Below are positions 10,666-24,212 of a stretch of 64,000 bases of DNA, in pieces. Numbering within the stretch: position 1 is the first letter of the stretch; the number at the start of each line of letters is the position of its first letter. The stretch lies in NCBI GenBank assembly GCA_028583605.1, contig CM053331.1, forward strand, positions 6,420,508 to 6,484,507. The letters run 5' to 3'. This stretch comes from Dastarcus helophoroides (Eukaryota; Arthropoda; Insecta; Coleoptera; Bothrideridae). Made by a program: the position numbers and the translations under genes. The notes beneath the pieces were generated by a model. The model had not been told where the DNA came from and ran no database searches. It saw only the letters and a list, made by a program, of their open reading frames with translations.

Positions 10666-11134
10666 CACTGTTATTTTTTCAAACTGATTTTTTTCAAATT
10701 TTCGACCATTTTCGAAACTTCCACTTTCTTTAAAAAAATCGAACATTTTGACTTTTTTTTCGAAATTAGATCTTTTATTAAAAAATCTAGTGTTATTCAC
10801 AATATTCACTTTATTTTAATTATCGATCTTTTCAACTTCTTCGAGACTTTTTTTAAAACGTCGACTTATTTTTAATTCTAATTGTTTTTTAAATTTATCT
10901 TTTCTAAAGTTTGGTTTATTTTTCTTTAAAAACTGAAATTTTTAAGATTTTCGATATATTTGAAATTTCCACTTTCTTAAGAATTTTTGGCCTTTCATCT
11001 TTATTGAAAATTTGGACATTTTTTAAAAAATATTCCCTCTTTTGAAGTATCAATTTTTTCATTTTTTTCAGAATTCCTATTTTTTTAAACGTCAGCTGTT
11101 TTTTATTCTAATTTTTTTTTGTAAAAACTGAACT

Positions 11135-11423
11135 GTGCAAGTAGAATGCAACCTAGACTACAAATTCATGTAGCCCTCCAGGCATTAGATCTCGTCAGTT
11201 TGGTATATCCAACTCGAATGCTAACAAATGTTCCGACAAGTAAGTACTAAAGAATTCACAGACGTCAAGCGTGTGACTTCTTAGTACTACCGTTACCTAT
11301 TGATCCATAGAGAAACTATGGCCATCGCCAACAAACTGACGAGATCTAGTAAGATCGAAACCGGTATTTGGTTTCCCAACTTCGAATCTAATAAATGTTG
11401 AAACCTATTGGTCTGCACATTAG
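11135..11423. mobile_element. Family A element, rearranged copy with 11-bp TSD
   Basis: Bounded by a perfect 11-bp direct repeat AAAACTGAACT (11124-11134, 11424-11434). It begins GCAAGTAGAATGCAACC, jumps from the CCTCCAGGC segment straight into the minus-oriented ribozyme half (ATTAGATCTCGTCAG), continues to GGCCATCGCCAAC, then switches orientation into a plus-strand ribozyme core and ends at GGTCTGCACATTAG. It is therefore an internally deleted inverted dimer. Confidence 0.75.
11331..11385 (+). ncRNA. Hammerhead core (family A, helix I 5' strand replaced)
   Basis: Core CUGACGA (11336-11342), helix II GAUCU/AGAUC with loop changed to AGUA, GAAA (11357-11360), ACCGGU, A and UUUGGU are intact. 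The strand before the core reads CAACAAA rather than ACCAAA because the copy switches orientation there, so helix I is weakened. A separate minus-strand half (GGATATACCAAA to CTGACGAGAT) lies at 11184-11210 without its GAAA half. Confidence 0.6.
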
Positions 11424-11999
11424 AAAACTGAACTTTTAAGACTTTCGACCTTTTTTAGAAATTTTTTAAACAATAGATATGGGGGTGTACTACCTGTTGA
11501 ATTTTAAAAACAATTTCAGACTTTTTTTTCGTCGGCCCGGAACTTAGAATTTTATACCCGTCCCTAAAAATTTTAGACTTTATAGATTTGATTTTTTCAT
11601 AAATTTCGTCTTTTCCACTAGACTTTCGACTTATCCTCACAATCCCAGAATCCTGCATAGATAGATCTAACAAGGAAATCTAGAGTTTTTTTTCCGTGGC
11701 TTGAATTTGTCATTTTCTCTCATTACAATATTATCTTGAATGTTTTTACTCCTGATTCAAACATTTTGTTTTTGTTCTTCGTCCAAATGACGACCCTCAG
11801 AATTTATTGTTTATGGTTTTCTACAGTTAAATTTATTGAAGCACATTGTTTTGTGTGGAACGTTCAATTTTTCGTCTTCGGTGAAACTTCGTGGTCTTGG
11901 GTTTTTTTTTTTTTATTTGGATTATATCCAAAATTCGATTTTTTTTCCTAAAATTTAAAAAATAATCCATCTCGTTTAAACTTTTTTGAGAATTACCCT

Positions 12000-14900
12000 T
12001 TAAATTTTTTTTAAAAAAGGTCGACATGTTGTTTACATTCTAGATTTCTTTTAAATAAAATTCGTGTTTCTCATAGAAAGTTTTAGTTTTTTGTTGGAAA
12101 CTGATTCTTCTTCCAGATTTTTCGATCTTTTTACCATAGAAATTTTCTTTTTCTAAAAAAGTGTATCTAGATTCGGAATTTTTTTCTTTACGAATTTTTA
12201 TCTTTCATTTAAAAATTTTCGGGAACGGTTTTCTATCGAATATAGCATTCTTTTAGTAAATCCCGACCTAAGACCTAATTGAACGTTTTTAGAGAATTCC
12301 ACTTTGTGTAAAAATCTTCGTGGTCTTGTTATTATTCCTAATTTTTTTTGAAAATTTCGCCTTTCCCCGAAATTTTTTATTTTTTTTTAATGTTTCGACA
12401 CATAAGTGGTGGCCTTTGTTCAGATTTTCGGATCTTCTCAAAATTTTTTTCACGTTCGTAAAGAAGGAGTTCACCCTCCTTTTTCCAAGATTTTTGATAC
12501 TTTTTTTCGTTTCGAAGTTTCGTCTTTTATTAAATTTTGCGGGGTTCTTCGAAAAGATCTTTTTTTTTTAAATATCGATATCGCATACTCAGCTTTTTTA
12601 ACGATTCCTAACTTTTTTAAAAAGTTCTAATTTTTTAAAAATTTTATTTTTTTTTTGGTAAAAATTTTGCGTCTCTTTAAAACAATTTGGATATTTATTT
12701 TTTCTGAAAACTCAACTTTTTAAGATTTACATCTTATCGAAATTTCCACTTTTAAAAAACTTCGACTCCTATCAAGATTTATACCCCTTTTTAGAAATTT
12801 GATTCGAATTTCGAGTTTTTTTTTTCAATTAAATCCACTTATTGAAATATCGATCACTATTCCAATTTTTGAGAATTCCGAGTTTTTTTAAGACGTCGAC
12901 TTTATTTGTCATTTTCACATTGATTATTTTAGCCTTTTCTGAAATTATGATATTTTTTAAAACTTTTTCACAATTTCCGGTTGCCGTCCGGCCTTTTACA
13001 AAGCTTTAATTTTTTAGAAAAATTTCGATTTATTTGTCTCCAATATTTTTTTCGCTCTTTTGTTTTTTTGTCTTTGTAATTTTTTTTGTTTTTCTCTACT
13101 GTTGTGTTTCCATTTTTTTTCTGTTTTTTCATAAAGACGCAACACATGGTTTTCCCTATAGCGAACTTCGCGGGATTTTTTTGTTTTGTGCTTCTTTTTT
13201 CCGAATTTTTATCTTTTACTGTCAATCAAGACTTTTTTCACAATATCCACTTTTTTAAAAGTATGTATCGGATTTTTTTCCAACATTGGTTTACAGTTTT
13301 TCGAAATTCGTTTTTTTTCGAACTCTAGATCTCTCAGGATTGGTCCTACTTGAATTTAAAAATCTCGACTATTTTTCAGGAATTTTGATTTTTTTTAAAC
13401 TGAACTATCAAATTGTTGACCTTTTAACAATAATTTTCTTAAAAAAATTTTGATTTATTTTCCATATTTTTGCTTTTAGTTCCGAAGTTTTCATCTTTTA
13501 CTGTGGGTAGTAATTACGGCACCTTTTTTCAACGCGGGGGATATCCACTTTTTTGACAAATATGCATCCAAAATTTCTACTGCTATTACGAAAAATTTCG
13601 ATTTTTTTTCAGAAAATACTGACTACTTAATTTAAAAAAATTTCGACTTTTTTCGCCACACGTAACCTTCTCTAAAATTTTAATACAACCGCCTAAAAGT
13701 TAGACTTTATCAGAGTTTGATATTTTTTCACAAAGTTAGTCCTTGTTTTCCACGTATTTCGACTTTATCTCAAACCATTCTGCATGTCCCGGAAATCTCA
13801 AAATTTGTCATTTTCTTTCCTCCAAAATTTTGATTGTTTTTTCAAATTTGATTTTTCTTGATGAACACTGATCTTTTAGCGAATTTCGAGGTTTTTTTTT
13901 TCAATTTGAAATTTCGGATTCTAGTTCAATTTTTTTGGGAATTCGCGAGTTTTTAAACGTCGACTTTATTGTGAATTTTAATTGATTATTCGTCTTTTCT
14001 GAGATTTTGATTTACAAAATTTTAATTTTCTCAAAATTGTCGATTTATTTTCCAGTATTTTTGCTTTTTCCCCGAAGTTTCATCTTTTAAACTGTAAAAT
14101 TACGACCTTTTTTCAAAATATCCACTACTTAAAAATATGGCATCCCAATTTTTACTGTTTCTCGAAATTTTGATTTTTTCGAAAATTGAGACTACTTGAT
14201 ATTTAAAAATTTTTGACTTTTTGTTTCGTCACCTCGCTTAAAATTTTAATAACCTGCCGGCTAGAAAGTAGACTTGATAAGTTGATATTTTTCATAAAGT
14301 TCGGTCTTTTTCCAAGTTTTTGACTTTTATCTGCAAAATCCGATCCTGCATGTCCCCCGGAAATCTCGAATATTGTCATTTTTCCTCAAAAATTTTGGTA
14401 ATTGTTTATTTTGCGATACACATTTGATTTTTTTCTTTCATGGAAGGGCGTGAGCCCGTGCAGACAGTTAATTTGACTAGGGTTACATTCTCTGCTTGGT
14501 GTGTGGCACATGTGACTTCGCGTTGGTAGCTTGTGGTTCGGTGCAAGCACAAATCCTCGCTTACTGTCTTGTTTTGTTACTTGCTCTCTATTTGTTGTGA
14601 TTATTTGCCAATAATTTTGTCGAAGCGATGGTGTCCATAACGCTTCTTTATTTTCCTGCTAATATTCTAAAAGTATCCATCTCTTACTTTTTTGAGAAAG
14701 TTCTCAGTCTTTTAAAAAGTCGATTTTTATTTGTCAAATCGCTAATTCATTTTAAAATAATTTCTGTGTTCTTATCCCTGCGACAGCACATTTTTGATTT
14801 TTTTTTTTGTGGAAACTGAGTGACTGCTTCCTCTTTATCTGAATTTCGGTATCTTTTTTTCGACATTTGTATCTTTCATTGAAACGTAACGCGACGTTGT

Positions 14901-17900
14901 TTCGATATATTACATTTTTTTTTTAATATCGAACTATTGCAACGTGTTTTGAGATAATTCCTATTTGTAAAAGACTTCGGGCTTGTGTAATTCTAATGCT
15001 TTTTAAAAATTTTCGTCTTTTCATGCAATTTGGATTTTTTTTTTATTTTCGCACAAAGTGTTGGCTTTTTTCAGAACTTTCGACCTTCTTCAAAACATTT
15101 TCATTTTCATAAGGAAAAGAAGTCGATCCTATTCCCGAAGATTTTGCCGGTTTTTCCTTTGGTAACTGAGTTGCGATCTTTTTCTTTAAAACATATGTTG
15201 CGGTTTCTTAAATACCTATTTTGTAAAATATGCTGTATCGTCTGATTGTACTCGAGAGATTTCCTTTTCTTAACAGAATATCCTACTATTATTTTACACA
15301 AAAAGACTTTTTCGAAGCTTTGTAAATTTAATTTTTTTTTTAAAAATTTTTCGTCTTTTTTAAAATTTGGATGTTTTTTAAAAAACTCAACTTTTCAAGT
15401 TTCGACCTTTTTTTCGACAATTTCGATCGTTATATTTACGAAATTTTCGATGCTTTTTCGTATGTCGACTCCTTCAAGATTGATATCCTTTCCTTATATT
15501 TCAAACATTTGATATTTTATTATCGAGATTTCGAGGTTTTTTTTTTCATTTAGAAAATTTCGATGCTATTTCATTTTTTTTGGGAATTCCGAGTTTTAAA
15601 ACGTCGATCTTTATTGTAATTTTATGTGATTATTTCGTTCTTTTCTGAGATTTTGTTTTTTTTTCAAACTGAACTTTTTCAATTTTACAACCTTGTTTAA
15701 CAAAATTTTAATGTTCCTCAAGGAAACGTAATTCGATTTAATTTTCCAGAATTTTTTGCTTTTGGTCCCGAAGTTTTGCATCTTAAACTGTAAATTAAGA
15801 CCTTTTTTCAAAATATCTATTTTTTAAAAAACTAATGCATTTCAAATTTTACTGCTTCTGTGAAAATTGTCAATTTTTTTCGAAAACATATCGGGGGTGA
15901 AAAAACCCCCCTACAAACTTGTTTTCAATTTTGTGAAAATGTCGTACCTTTTTTTGTGCACCTTATATAAACTTTTGAGTATGTGGCCTCCGCCGGCACA
16001 AGGGGAAATAAGATATTTGGAATCTTTATAGATTTTATTGTGAGAGTTTTGACATATTTTTCCATTTGTTGACAAGTTCGTCTTTTTGAAACAAGATTGC
16101 TTGTGAATCTCGATAATGATGCTCGATCCTGCATGTTTTCCCTTTTGTTGAAAATCTGACATTGTTCTTCTTCCGAAAATTGTCCAGGGTTTCTCAGAAT
16201 AGTTGATTGTTTTTACAAAATGAGTTTAGTTTTTGTGCACACACACATGGTATGAACAGATCCCCTCTAGAATTTTCTATTAATGGTGGAGTTTCGACGC
16301 AGGTCTGCGCCTATCGGTTCAGGCAGGAAGTTGAGTGATTTTTGTGTTGGGGTGGAACTTAACTCATTTTTTCTCGGTAAGATCTTTGGGGTCGGTTTTT
16401 TGTTTAGTTTGTTGTGGTATTTGGATTATTTCCAAAATTCGTACTTTTTTCTCTATAGGACATTCCTTTCTAGAGTATATCCAATGTCCGTTTGTTAACT
16501 TCTTTGAGATTTCCCGTTTTTAAAAAGCTTCGTTTTTTTTTTATTCTATATGATAGTTTGTTTAAAACAGGTTTTCGATCTTTCAGTAGAAATTTTTGTG
16601 ATTTTTTGGAAATTAGGCTGTTCATGATTTTCGTTCTTTTTTTAGAAAATTATCACCAAATTTCCACATTTCTAACAAATGTCGGCCCCTCAAGTTTTAT
16701 CTGGAGATTATGTCGGTCGGTTATTTTTCTTTCGAATTTTAAATCTTTCATTGAAAAATTTGCCGGCACGTTTTTTTTCGAATATAACATTTTTTTAAAT
16801 ATTCGCCCTATTGAACGTTTGTTTTGGAATTCCTACTTGTAAGAACTTGCGAGTGTATTTTACCGATCCATAATTTCTAAGTTCTGTTTTCATAGAATTT
16901 CGCGTCTTTGTTGAAATTTTTTTATGATTTTTTTTTGTTTTATGTTGTTTGCGAACAGTGTACCGAGGCTTATTTGTTACAGTGCACTTCTTCGAATCTT
17001 CTTCGAAATTTTTTATTTTCATAAAAGCAGGAGTCGACCCTTCTTTTCAAAAAGATTTTGCCTTTTTTTTTTCGAACACTTTGAATCTGTTATTAAAAAA
17101 GTTGCGGTTTCTTAAAATATCTATTTTTTTAAAATATCGACCTACTAAGCTTTTTTAACAATTCCTACTTTTAAAAAGTTCGAAACTTTTTAAATTTAAT
17201 TTATTTTTGAAAATTTCGTATTTTTTAACATTTGGATTTTTTGAAAACTCAACTTTTTAAGATTTTCGATCTTTATCGAAATTTTTCACTTTTAAAAAAA
17301 ATGTCGACTCCTTCAAGATTTATAACCCTTTTTAGAAATTTGATCAAATTCGAGGTTTTTTTTTTTCAATAAATCCACTTATTTGAAATATCGATCTTTT
17401 CAATTTTTTGACAATTCCGAGTTTTTAAACTGTCGACTGTATTGTAATTCTATTGAGTATTTCGTTTTTTCTGAAATTTTGATTTTTTTAAACTAAACCT
17501 TTTTAAATTTTCGACCTTTTACAATGTTTTAATTTTCTTAAACAATTTCGATTTATGTTCCAATATTTTTGCTTTTTCTCGATGTTTCATCTTTTACTCT
17601 AAATTACGACCCTTTTTCAAAATATCCACTTTTTTACAAATATGCAGCCAAAATTTTTACTGTTACTCGAAATTTCGATTTTTTCGAAAATATGGACTAC
17701 TTGAATTTAAAAATTTCGACTATTTTTCGTCATCTTCTTAAAATTTTAATACCTCCCCTAAAAAGTTAGACTTTATTGAGTTGATATGTTTCATAAAGTT
17801 CGTCTTTTTCCAAGATTTCGACTTTATCTCAAAATCCGATCCTGCATGTCTCCGGAAATCTCAAAATTTGTCATTTTCTCAAAATTTTGATTGTTTTTTC

Positions 17901-20900
17901 AAAATTTGGTTTTTCTTATGAACGACCCAGGGTTTGATTATTTTCACAAATTAGATTGTTTGTGTGGAATTTTAATTTGTTCTCGAACTTTCGTCTTTTT
18001 TTATTATGATTATGCCAAATTCGACTTTGTTCCTAAAATTTGAAGTATCATCACCTCTTTAACTTTTTGAATAATTCTATATTTTTTTAATTCTAATTCT
18101 TTTAAAAATTTCGTGTTTTCTGAAATTTTGATTTTTTTTAAAACTGAGCTTCTTCAGAATTTCGATTCTTTTTACATAGCAAAAGAGAAACATTTCCACT
18201 ATTCTAAAACAATTTATCTGAGATTTCGGATTTCTTTTTCGAATTGTGATCTTTCATTAAAAACTTCGACGTTTTTTATTTTCGAAATATCATTTTTTTG
18301 TAAATACCGACCTATTGAGAATCCCTACTTTGTAAAAACTTCGGCTTTTATTATTCTAATTTCTTTTTGAAAATTTTGTCTTTTCCGAAATTTTAATTTT
18401 TTTTTATTTTCGAAAAGTGGCTTTTTTTAGACTTTCGATCTTCTCGAAAGTTTTATTATTCATAAAAAGAAGTCCGACACGTTTTCCGAGATTTTTCCTT
18501 TTTCCTTCGAACTTTGATCTTTTATTAAAAATGTTGCGGTTTCTCAAAAGATCTATTTTTTGTAAAATATCGACATACTCAGCTTTTTTTAACAATTCCT
18601 ACTTTTTAAAAAGTTCTAAACTTTTTAAATTTAATTTTTTTTTTGAAAATTTGGTCTTTTTTAAAATTGGAATTTTTTTTTGAAAACTCAACTTTTTAAG
18701 ATTTTCAATCATTTTCGAAATTTTCACTTTTAAAAAAATGTCGACTCCTTCAAGATTTATAACCCTTTTTAGAAAATTGATCCAAATTGTCGAGGTTTTT
18801 TTTTTTCAATAAATCCACTTATTTGAAATATCGATCTATTCAATTCTTTTTGAGAATTCCGAGTTTTTTAAAACGTCGACTTTATTGTAATTTTATTGAT
18901 TATTTAGCCTTTTCTGAAATTATGATTTTTTAAAAACTTTTTCTACATTTTCGACCCTTTTACAAAGTTTTAATTTTTTTTAAAAAAATTTCGATTTATT
19001 TTCCAATATTTTTGCTTTTCTTCGAAGTTGTATCTTTTAGTGTAAATTACGACCTTTTTTTCAAAATATCCACTTTTTTAAAAATATGTATCGACTTTTT
19101 TCCCAAAATTTTTACTGTTTCTCGAAAATTCGATTTTTTCGAAAATATGGACTGCTTGAATTTAAAAATTTCGACTTTTTTTCGTCATCTTCTTAAAATT
19201 TTAATACCTCCCTCTAAAAAGTTAGACTTTATTGAGTTGATATTTTTCATAAAGTTCGTCTTTTTCCAAGATTTCGACCTTTATCTCAAAATCCGATCCT
19301 GCATGTTCCGGAAATCTAAATATTTTCCTCGAAATTTGTCTTTTTTCTCAAAATTTTGATTGTATTTTCAAATTTTGTTTTTTCTTATGAACGACCCAGG
19401 GTTTGATTATTTTCATAAAATTAGATTTTTTGTGTGGAATTTCAGTTTGTTCTCGAATTTTCATCTTTTTTTATTATGATTATGCCAAAATCGACTTTGT
19501 TCCTAAAATTTGAAGTATCCCACCTCTTTAACTTTTTTGATAATTCTTATTTTTTTTAATTCTAATTCTTTTAAAAAATTTCGTCTTTCCTGAAATTTTG
19601 ATTTTTTTTTTTGGAAACTGAGCTTCTTCAGATTTTCGATCTTTTCGGCCCTTTATCTGAGATTTCGGATCTTTTTTCGAATTTGGATCTTTCATTGAAA
19701 ATAACGATGTTTTTTCGAAATATACATTTTTTTTGTAAATACCGACCTATTGAGAATTCCTACTTTGTAAAAACTTCGGGCTTTCATAATTCTAATTCTT
19801 TTTGAAAATTTCGTCTTTGTTGAAATTTTGATTTTTTTTTTATTTTCGAAAAGTGGCTTTTTTCAGACTTTCGATCTTCTTCGAAATTTTCATTTTCATA
19901 AAAAGAAGTCGACCCTTTTTCCAAGATTTTGCCTTTTTCTTTCGAACTTTGATCTTTTATTAAAAATGTTGCGGTTTCTTAAAATATCTATTTTTTTAAA
20001 ATATCGACCTACTAAGCTTTTTTAACAATTCCTACTTTTTAAAAAGTTCGAAACTTTTAAATTTAATTTTTTTTGAAAATTTCGTCTTTTTTAAAATTTT
20101 ATTTTTTTTTGAAAACTCAACTTTTTAAGATTTTCGATCTTTATCGAAATTTCCACTTAAAAAAATGTCGACTCCTTCAAGATTTTTACCCCTTTTTCAA
20201 AATTTGATCTTTTATCGAATTTCGAGGTTTTTTTTTCAATTTGAAATATCGATCTATTCAATTTTTTGAGAATTCCGAGTTTTTAAAACGTCGACTTTAT
20301 TGTAATTTTATTGATTATTTCGTCTTTTCTGAAATTTTGATTTTTTTAAACTGAACTTTTTCAAATTTTCGACCTTTTACAATAATTTTCTTAAAAAATT
20401 TCGATTTATTTTCCAATATTTTTGCTTTTTCCCGAAGTTTCATCTTTTACTGTAAATTACGACCTTTTTTCAAAATATCCACTTTTTTAAAAATATGCAT
20501 CCAAAATTTTTACTGTTACTCGAAATTTCGATTTTTTCGAAAATATGGACTACTTGAATTTAAAAATTTCGACTTTTTTCGTCGCCAACTTATAATTTTA
20601 ATACCTCCCCTAAAAAGTTAGACTTTATTGAGTTGATATGTTTCATAAAGTTCGTCTTTTTCCAAGATTTCGACTTTATCTCAAAATCCGATCCTGCATG
20701 TCTCCGGAAATCTCAAAATTTGTCATTTTCTCAAAATTTTGATTGTTTTTTCAAAATTTGGTTTTTCTTATGAACGACCCAGAATTTGATTATTTTCATA
20801 AAATTAGATTTTTTGTGTGGAATTTCAGTTTGTTCTCGAATTTTCATCTTTTTTTATTTTCTATTTTGATTATACCAATTTTGATTTTTTCGAAAATATG

Positions 20901-23760
20901 GACTACATGAATTTAAAAATTTCGATTTTTTTCGTCACCTTCTTAAAATTGTAATGCCTCCCTAAAGAGTTAGACTTTATTGAGTTGATATTTTTCAAAA
21001 AGTTCGTCTTTTTTCAAGATTTCGACTTTATCTTAAAATCCCATTATGCATGTTCCCGGAAATCTGAATTTTTTCCTCAAAATTTGTCATTTTCTCAAAA
21101 TATTGAATGTTTTTTCAAAATTTGGTTTTTCTTATGAACGACCCAGAATTTGATTATTTTCATAAAATTAGATTTTTTGTGTGGAATTTCAGTTTGTTCT
21201 CGAATTTTCATCTTTTTTTATTTTCTATTTTGATTATTCCAAAATTCGACTTTTTTCCTAAAATTTAAAATATCCATCTCTAACTTTTTTGAGAATTCGT
21301 ATTTTTTAAAAAGGTCGATTTTTTTAATTCTAATTCTTTTTAAAAATTTCGTCTTTCCTGAAATTTTGATTTTTTTTTTTGGAAACTGAGCTTCTTCAGA
21401 TTTTCGATCTTTTCGGCCCTTCATCTGAGATTTCGGATCTTTTTTCGAATTTGGATCTTTCATTGAAAATAACGACGTTTTTTCGAAATATACATTTTTT
21501 TTTAATATCGACCTATTGAACGTTTTTGAGAATTCCTACTTTGTAAAAACTTCGGGCTTTTATAATTCTAATTCTTTTTGAAAATTTCGCCTTTCCTGAA
21601 ATTTTGATTTTTTTTTATTTTCGAAAAGAGGCTTTTTTCAGACTTTCGATCTTCTTCGAAATTTTCACGTTCGTAAAAAGGAGTCGACCCGTTTTTTCCC
21701 AGATTTTGACTTTTTCTTTCGAACTTTGATCTTTTATTAAAAATTTTGCTGTTTCTCAAAAGATCTATTTTTGTAAAATATCGACCTACACAGCTTTTTT
21801 AAGAATTCCTACTTTTTAAAAAGTTCGAAACTTTTTAGATTTAACTTTTTTCTTTTGAAAATTTCGTCTTTAAAATTTGGATTTTTTTTGAAAACTCAAC
21901 TTTTTTAAAGCTTTTTTGAAATTTCCACTTTTAAAAAAAATTTCGACTCCTTCAAGATTTTTACCCCTTTTTCAAAATTTGATCTTTTATCGAATTTCGA
22001 TGTTTTTTTTTTCAATTTGAAATATCGATCTATTCAATTTTTTTGAGAATTCCGAGTTTTTAAAACGTCGACTGTATTGTAATTTTATTGATTATTTCGT
22101 CTTTTCTGAAATTTTGATTTTTTAAAACTGAACCTTTTCAAATTTTCGACCTTTTACAATAATTTTCTTAAAAAATTTCGATTTATTTTCCAATATTTTT
22201 GCTTTTTTCCAAAGTTTCATCTTTTACTGTAAATTACGACCTTTATTGAAAATATCCACTTTTTTAAAAATATGTATCGACTTTTTTCAAATTTTCACGG
22301 TTTCTCGAAATTTCGATTTTTTCGAAAATATGGACTACTTGAATTTAAAAATTTCGACTATTTTTCTGAAATTTTGATTTTTTTAAACTGAACTTTTTCA
22401 AATTTTCGACCTTTTACAATAATTTTCTTAAAAAATTTCGATTTATTTTCCAATATTTTTGCTTTTTCCCGAAGTTTCATCTTCTACTGTAAATAACGAT
22501 CTTTTTTCAAAATGTCCACTTTTTTGAAAATATGTATCGACTTTTTTCCAAAAATTTTTACTGTTTCTCGTAATTTCGATTTTCTCGAAAATATGGACTA
22601 CTTGAATTTAAAAATTTCGAATTTTTTCGTCATTTTCTTAAAATTTTAATACCTCTCCTAAAAAGTTACACTTTATTAAGAAATTTTAATATTTTCCATA
22701 AATTTCGTCCTTTTCCAAGATTTCAACTTTATCTCAAAATCCGGTCCTGCATGTGACCGGAAATCTGAATTTTTTCCTCGAAATTTGTCATTTTCTCAAA
22801 ATTTTGATTATTCCTTCAAAATTTGTTTTTTGAAAATTTGTTTTTTCTTATGAACCACCCAGAATTTGATTATCTTCAAAAAATTAGATTTTTTGGGTGG
22901 AACTTCAATTTGTTCTCGAACTTTTGTCTTTTTTTATTTTTTATTTTGATTATTCCAAAATTCGACCTTTTTCGTAAAATGTAAAATATCCATCTGTTTA
23001 ACTTTTTTGAGAATTCTTATTTTTTTAAAAAAGGTCGACTTTTTTAATCCTAATTCTTTTTAAAAATTTCGTCTTTCCTGAAATTTTGATTTATTTTTTG
23101 GAAACTGAGTTTCTTCAGATTTTCAATCTTTTAAGAAATTTCCACTTTCTAAAAAATGTCGGCCCTTTATCTGAGATTTCGGATTTTTCTTTCGAATTTT
23201 GATCTTTCATTGAAAATTTCGACGTTTTTTCGAAATATACATTTTTTTTAAATATCGACCTATTGAACGTTTTTGAGAATTCCTACTTTGTAAAAACTTC
23301 GGCCTTTCATAATTCTAATTCTTTTTGAAAATTTCGTCTTTTCTGAAATTTTGATTTTTTTTTATTTTCGAAAAGTGGCTATTTTCAGACTTTCGATCTT
23401 CTTCGAAATTTTCATTTTCATAAAAAGAAGTCGACCCTTTTTCCAAGATTTTGACTTTTTCTTTCGAACTTTGATCTTTTATTAAAAGTGTTGCGGTTTC
23501 TTAAAATATCTATTTTGTTAAAATATCGACCTACATAGCTTTTTTAACAATTCCTACTTTTTAAAAAGTTCGAAACTTTTTAAATTTAATTTTTTTTGAA
23601 AATTTCGTCTTTTTTAAAATTTGGATTTTTTTTGAAAACTCAACTTTTTTTCGATCTTTTTCGAAATTTCCACTTTAAAAAAAAATGTCGACTCCTTCAA
23701 GATTTTTATCCCTTTTTCGAAATTTGATCTTTTATCGAAACTTTATAAATTAAATTTCAA
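12000..23760. repeat. Higher-order tandem array, at least seven units of about 1.1-1.8 kb
   Basis: The same ordered landmarks recur. 'AAACGTCGACTTTATTG' is found near 12.89, 13.97, 15.60, 17.43, 18.87, 20.29 and 22.06 kb. 'AAGAAGTCGACCC' followed by 'GTTGCGGTTTCT' is found near 12.47, 15.12, 17.03, 18.47, 19.90, 21.67 and 23.42 kb. 'CCTGCATGT..CCGGAAATCT' recurs near 13.79, 14.34, 17.84, 19.30, 20.69, 21.04 and 22.74 kb. 'GAACGACCCAG' with 'TTTTTGTGTGGAATTTC' recurs near 17.92, 19.39, 20.77, 21.13 and 22.85 kb. Units from 17 to 23.7 kb are very similar; outer units are more diverged. Some units carry internal duplications or deletions. Confidence 0.8.
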
Positions 23761-23991
23761 GATTTTCACCGTCTCTAGAAATTTAGATTTTTTCGAAAAT
23801 ATGAATTTATCTGAATTTGAAAATTTCAACTTCTTATCTTATCTTCTCAAAAGTTTGATACCTCTTATAAACACTTCGACTTTTTTAGAAATTTAATATT
23901 TTTCACAAAATCCGCCTTTTTTCGAGATTTCGATTTTCTCTTAAAATTCGATCTCCTGCATGTTTCCAAAAATCAAAATTTATTCTTCGAA

Positions 23992-24212
23992 TTTTGGTGG
24001 AAAGGACTGGTCTTTGGTTATCTTCATAAATTGAAATACAAATGTTGTCCCCTGAAACCAAGAAAGATTAAAAAACACAACAAAGGTTGCTCTAACGCTT
24101 TTCCATAGCCAAGCTGAAGATGACAGCTTGGCTATCGAAACGCTTTAGAGCAAACTTTTGTTGCGTTTTTTAATCTTTCTTGGTTTCAGAGAACAAGATT
24201 CGTATTTCAATT
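23992..24212. mobile_element. Family B inverted dimer with 13-bp TSD
   Basis: Bounded by a perfect 13-bp direct repeat TTTATTCTTCGAA (23979-23991, 24213-24225). The left arm is the minus-oriented tail (GGACTGGTCTTTGGTTATC, TTGAAATACAAATG, CCCTGAAACCAAGAAAG, ACACAACAAAGGTTGCTCTA). The right arm is the plus-oriented copy from CTGAAGA to GTATTTCAA. The centre holds the ribozyme-like core, so the insert as a whole is a long hairpin. No coding sequence. Confidence 0.75.
24110..24150 (+). ncRNA. Hammerhead-like motif (family B, in inverted dimer)
   Basis: Core CUGAAGA (24114-24120), extra U, helix II GACAGC/GCUAUC around UUG with one C-A mismatch, GAAA, then ACGCUU and U-AGAG. The preceding CCAAG does not pair with AGAG and ACGCUU is no longer self-complementary, so this copy is probably inactive. 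Confidence 0.35.

Noticed and set aside
12289..21759. Dozens of 60-115 codon Phe/Lys-rich frames
   Set aside because: They recur at the spacing of the tandem array and consist of low-complexity translations of A/T words; no domains, and homologous frames are shifted between units.
12000..23760. CRISPR-like array
   Set aside because: Repeats are long, A/T-rich and imperfect, without short identical repeats separated by unique spacers, and the context is eukaryotic.
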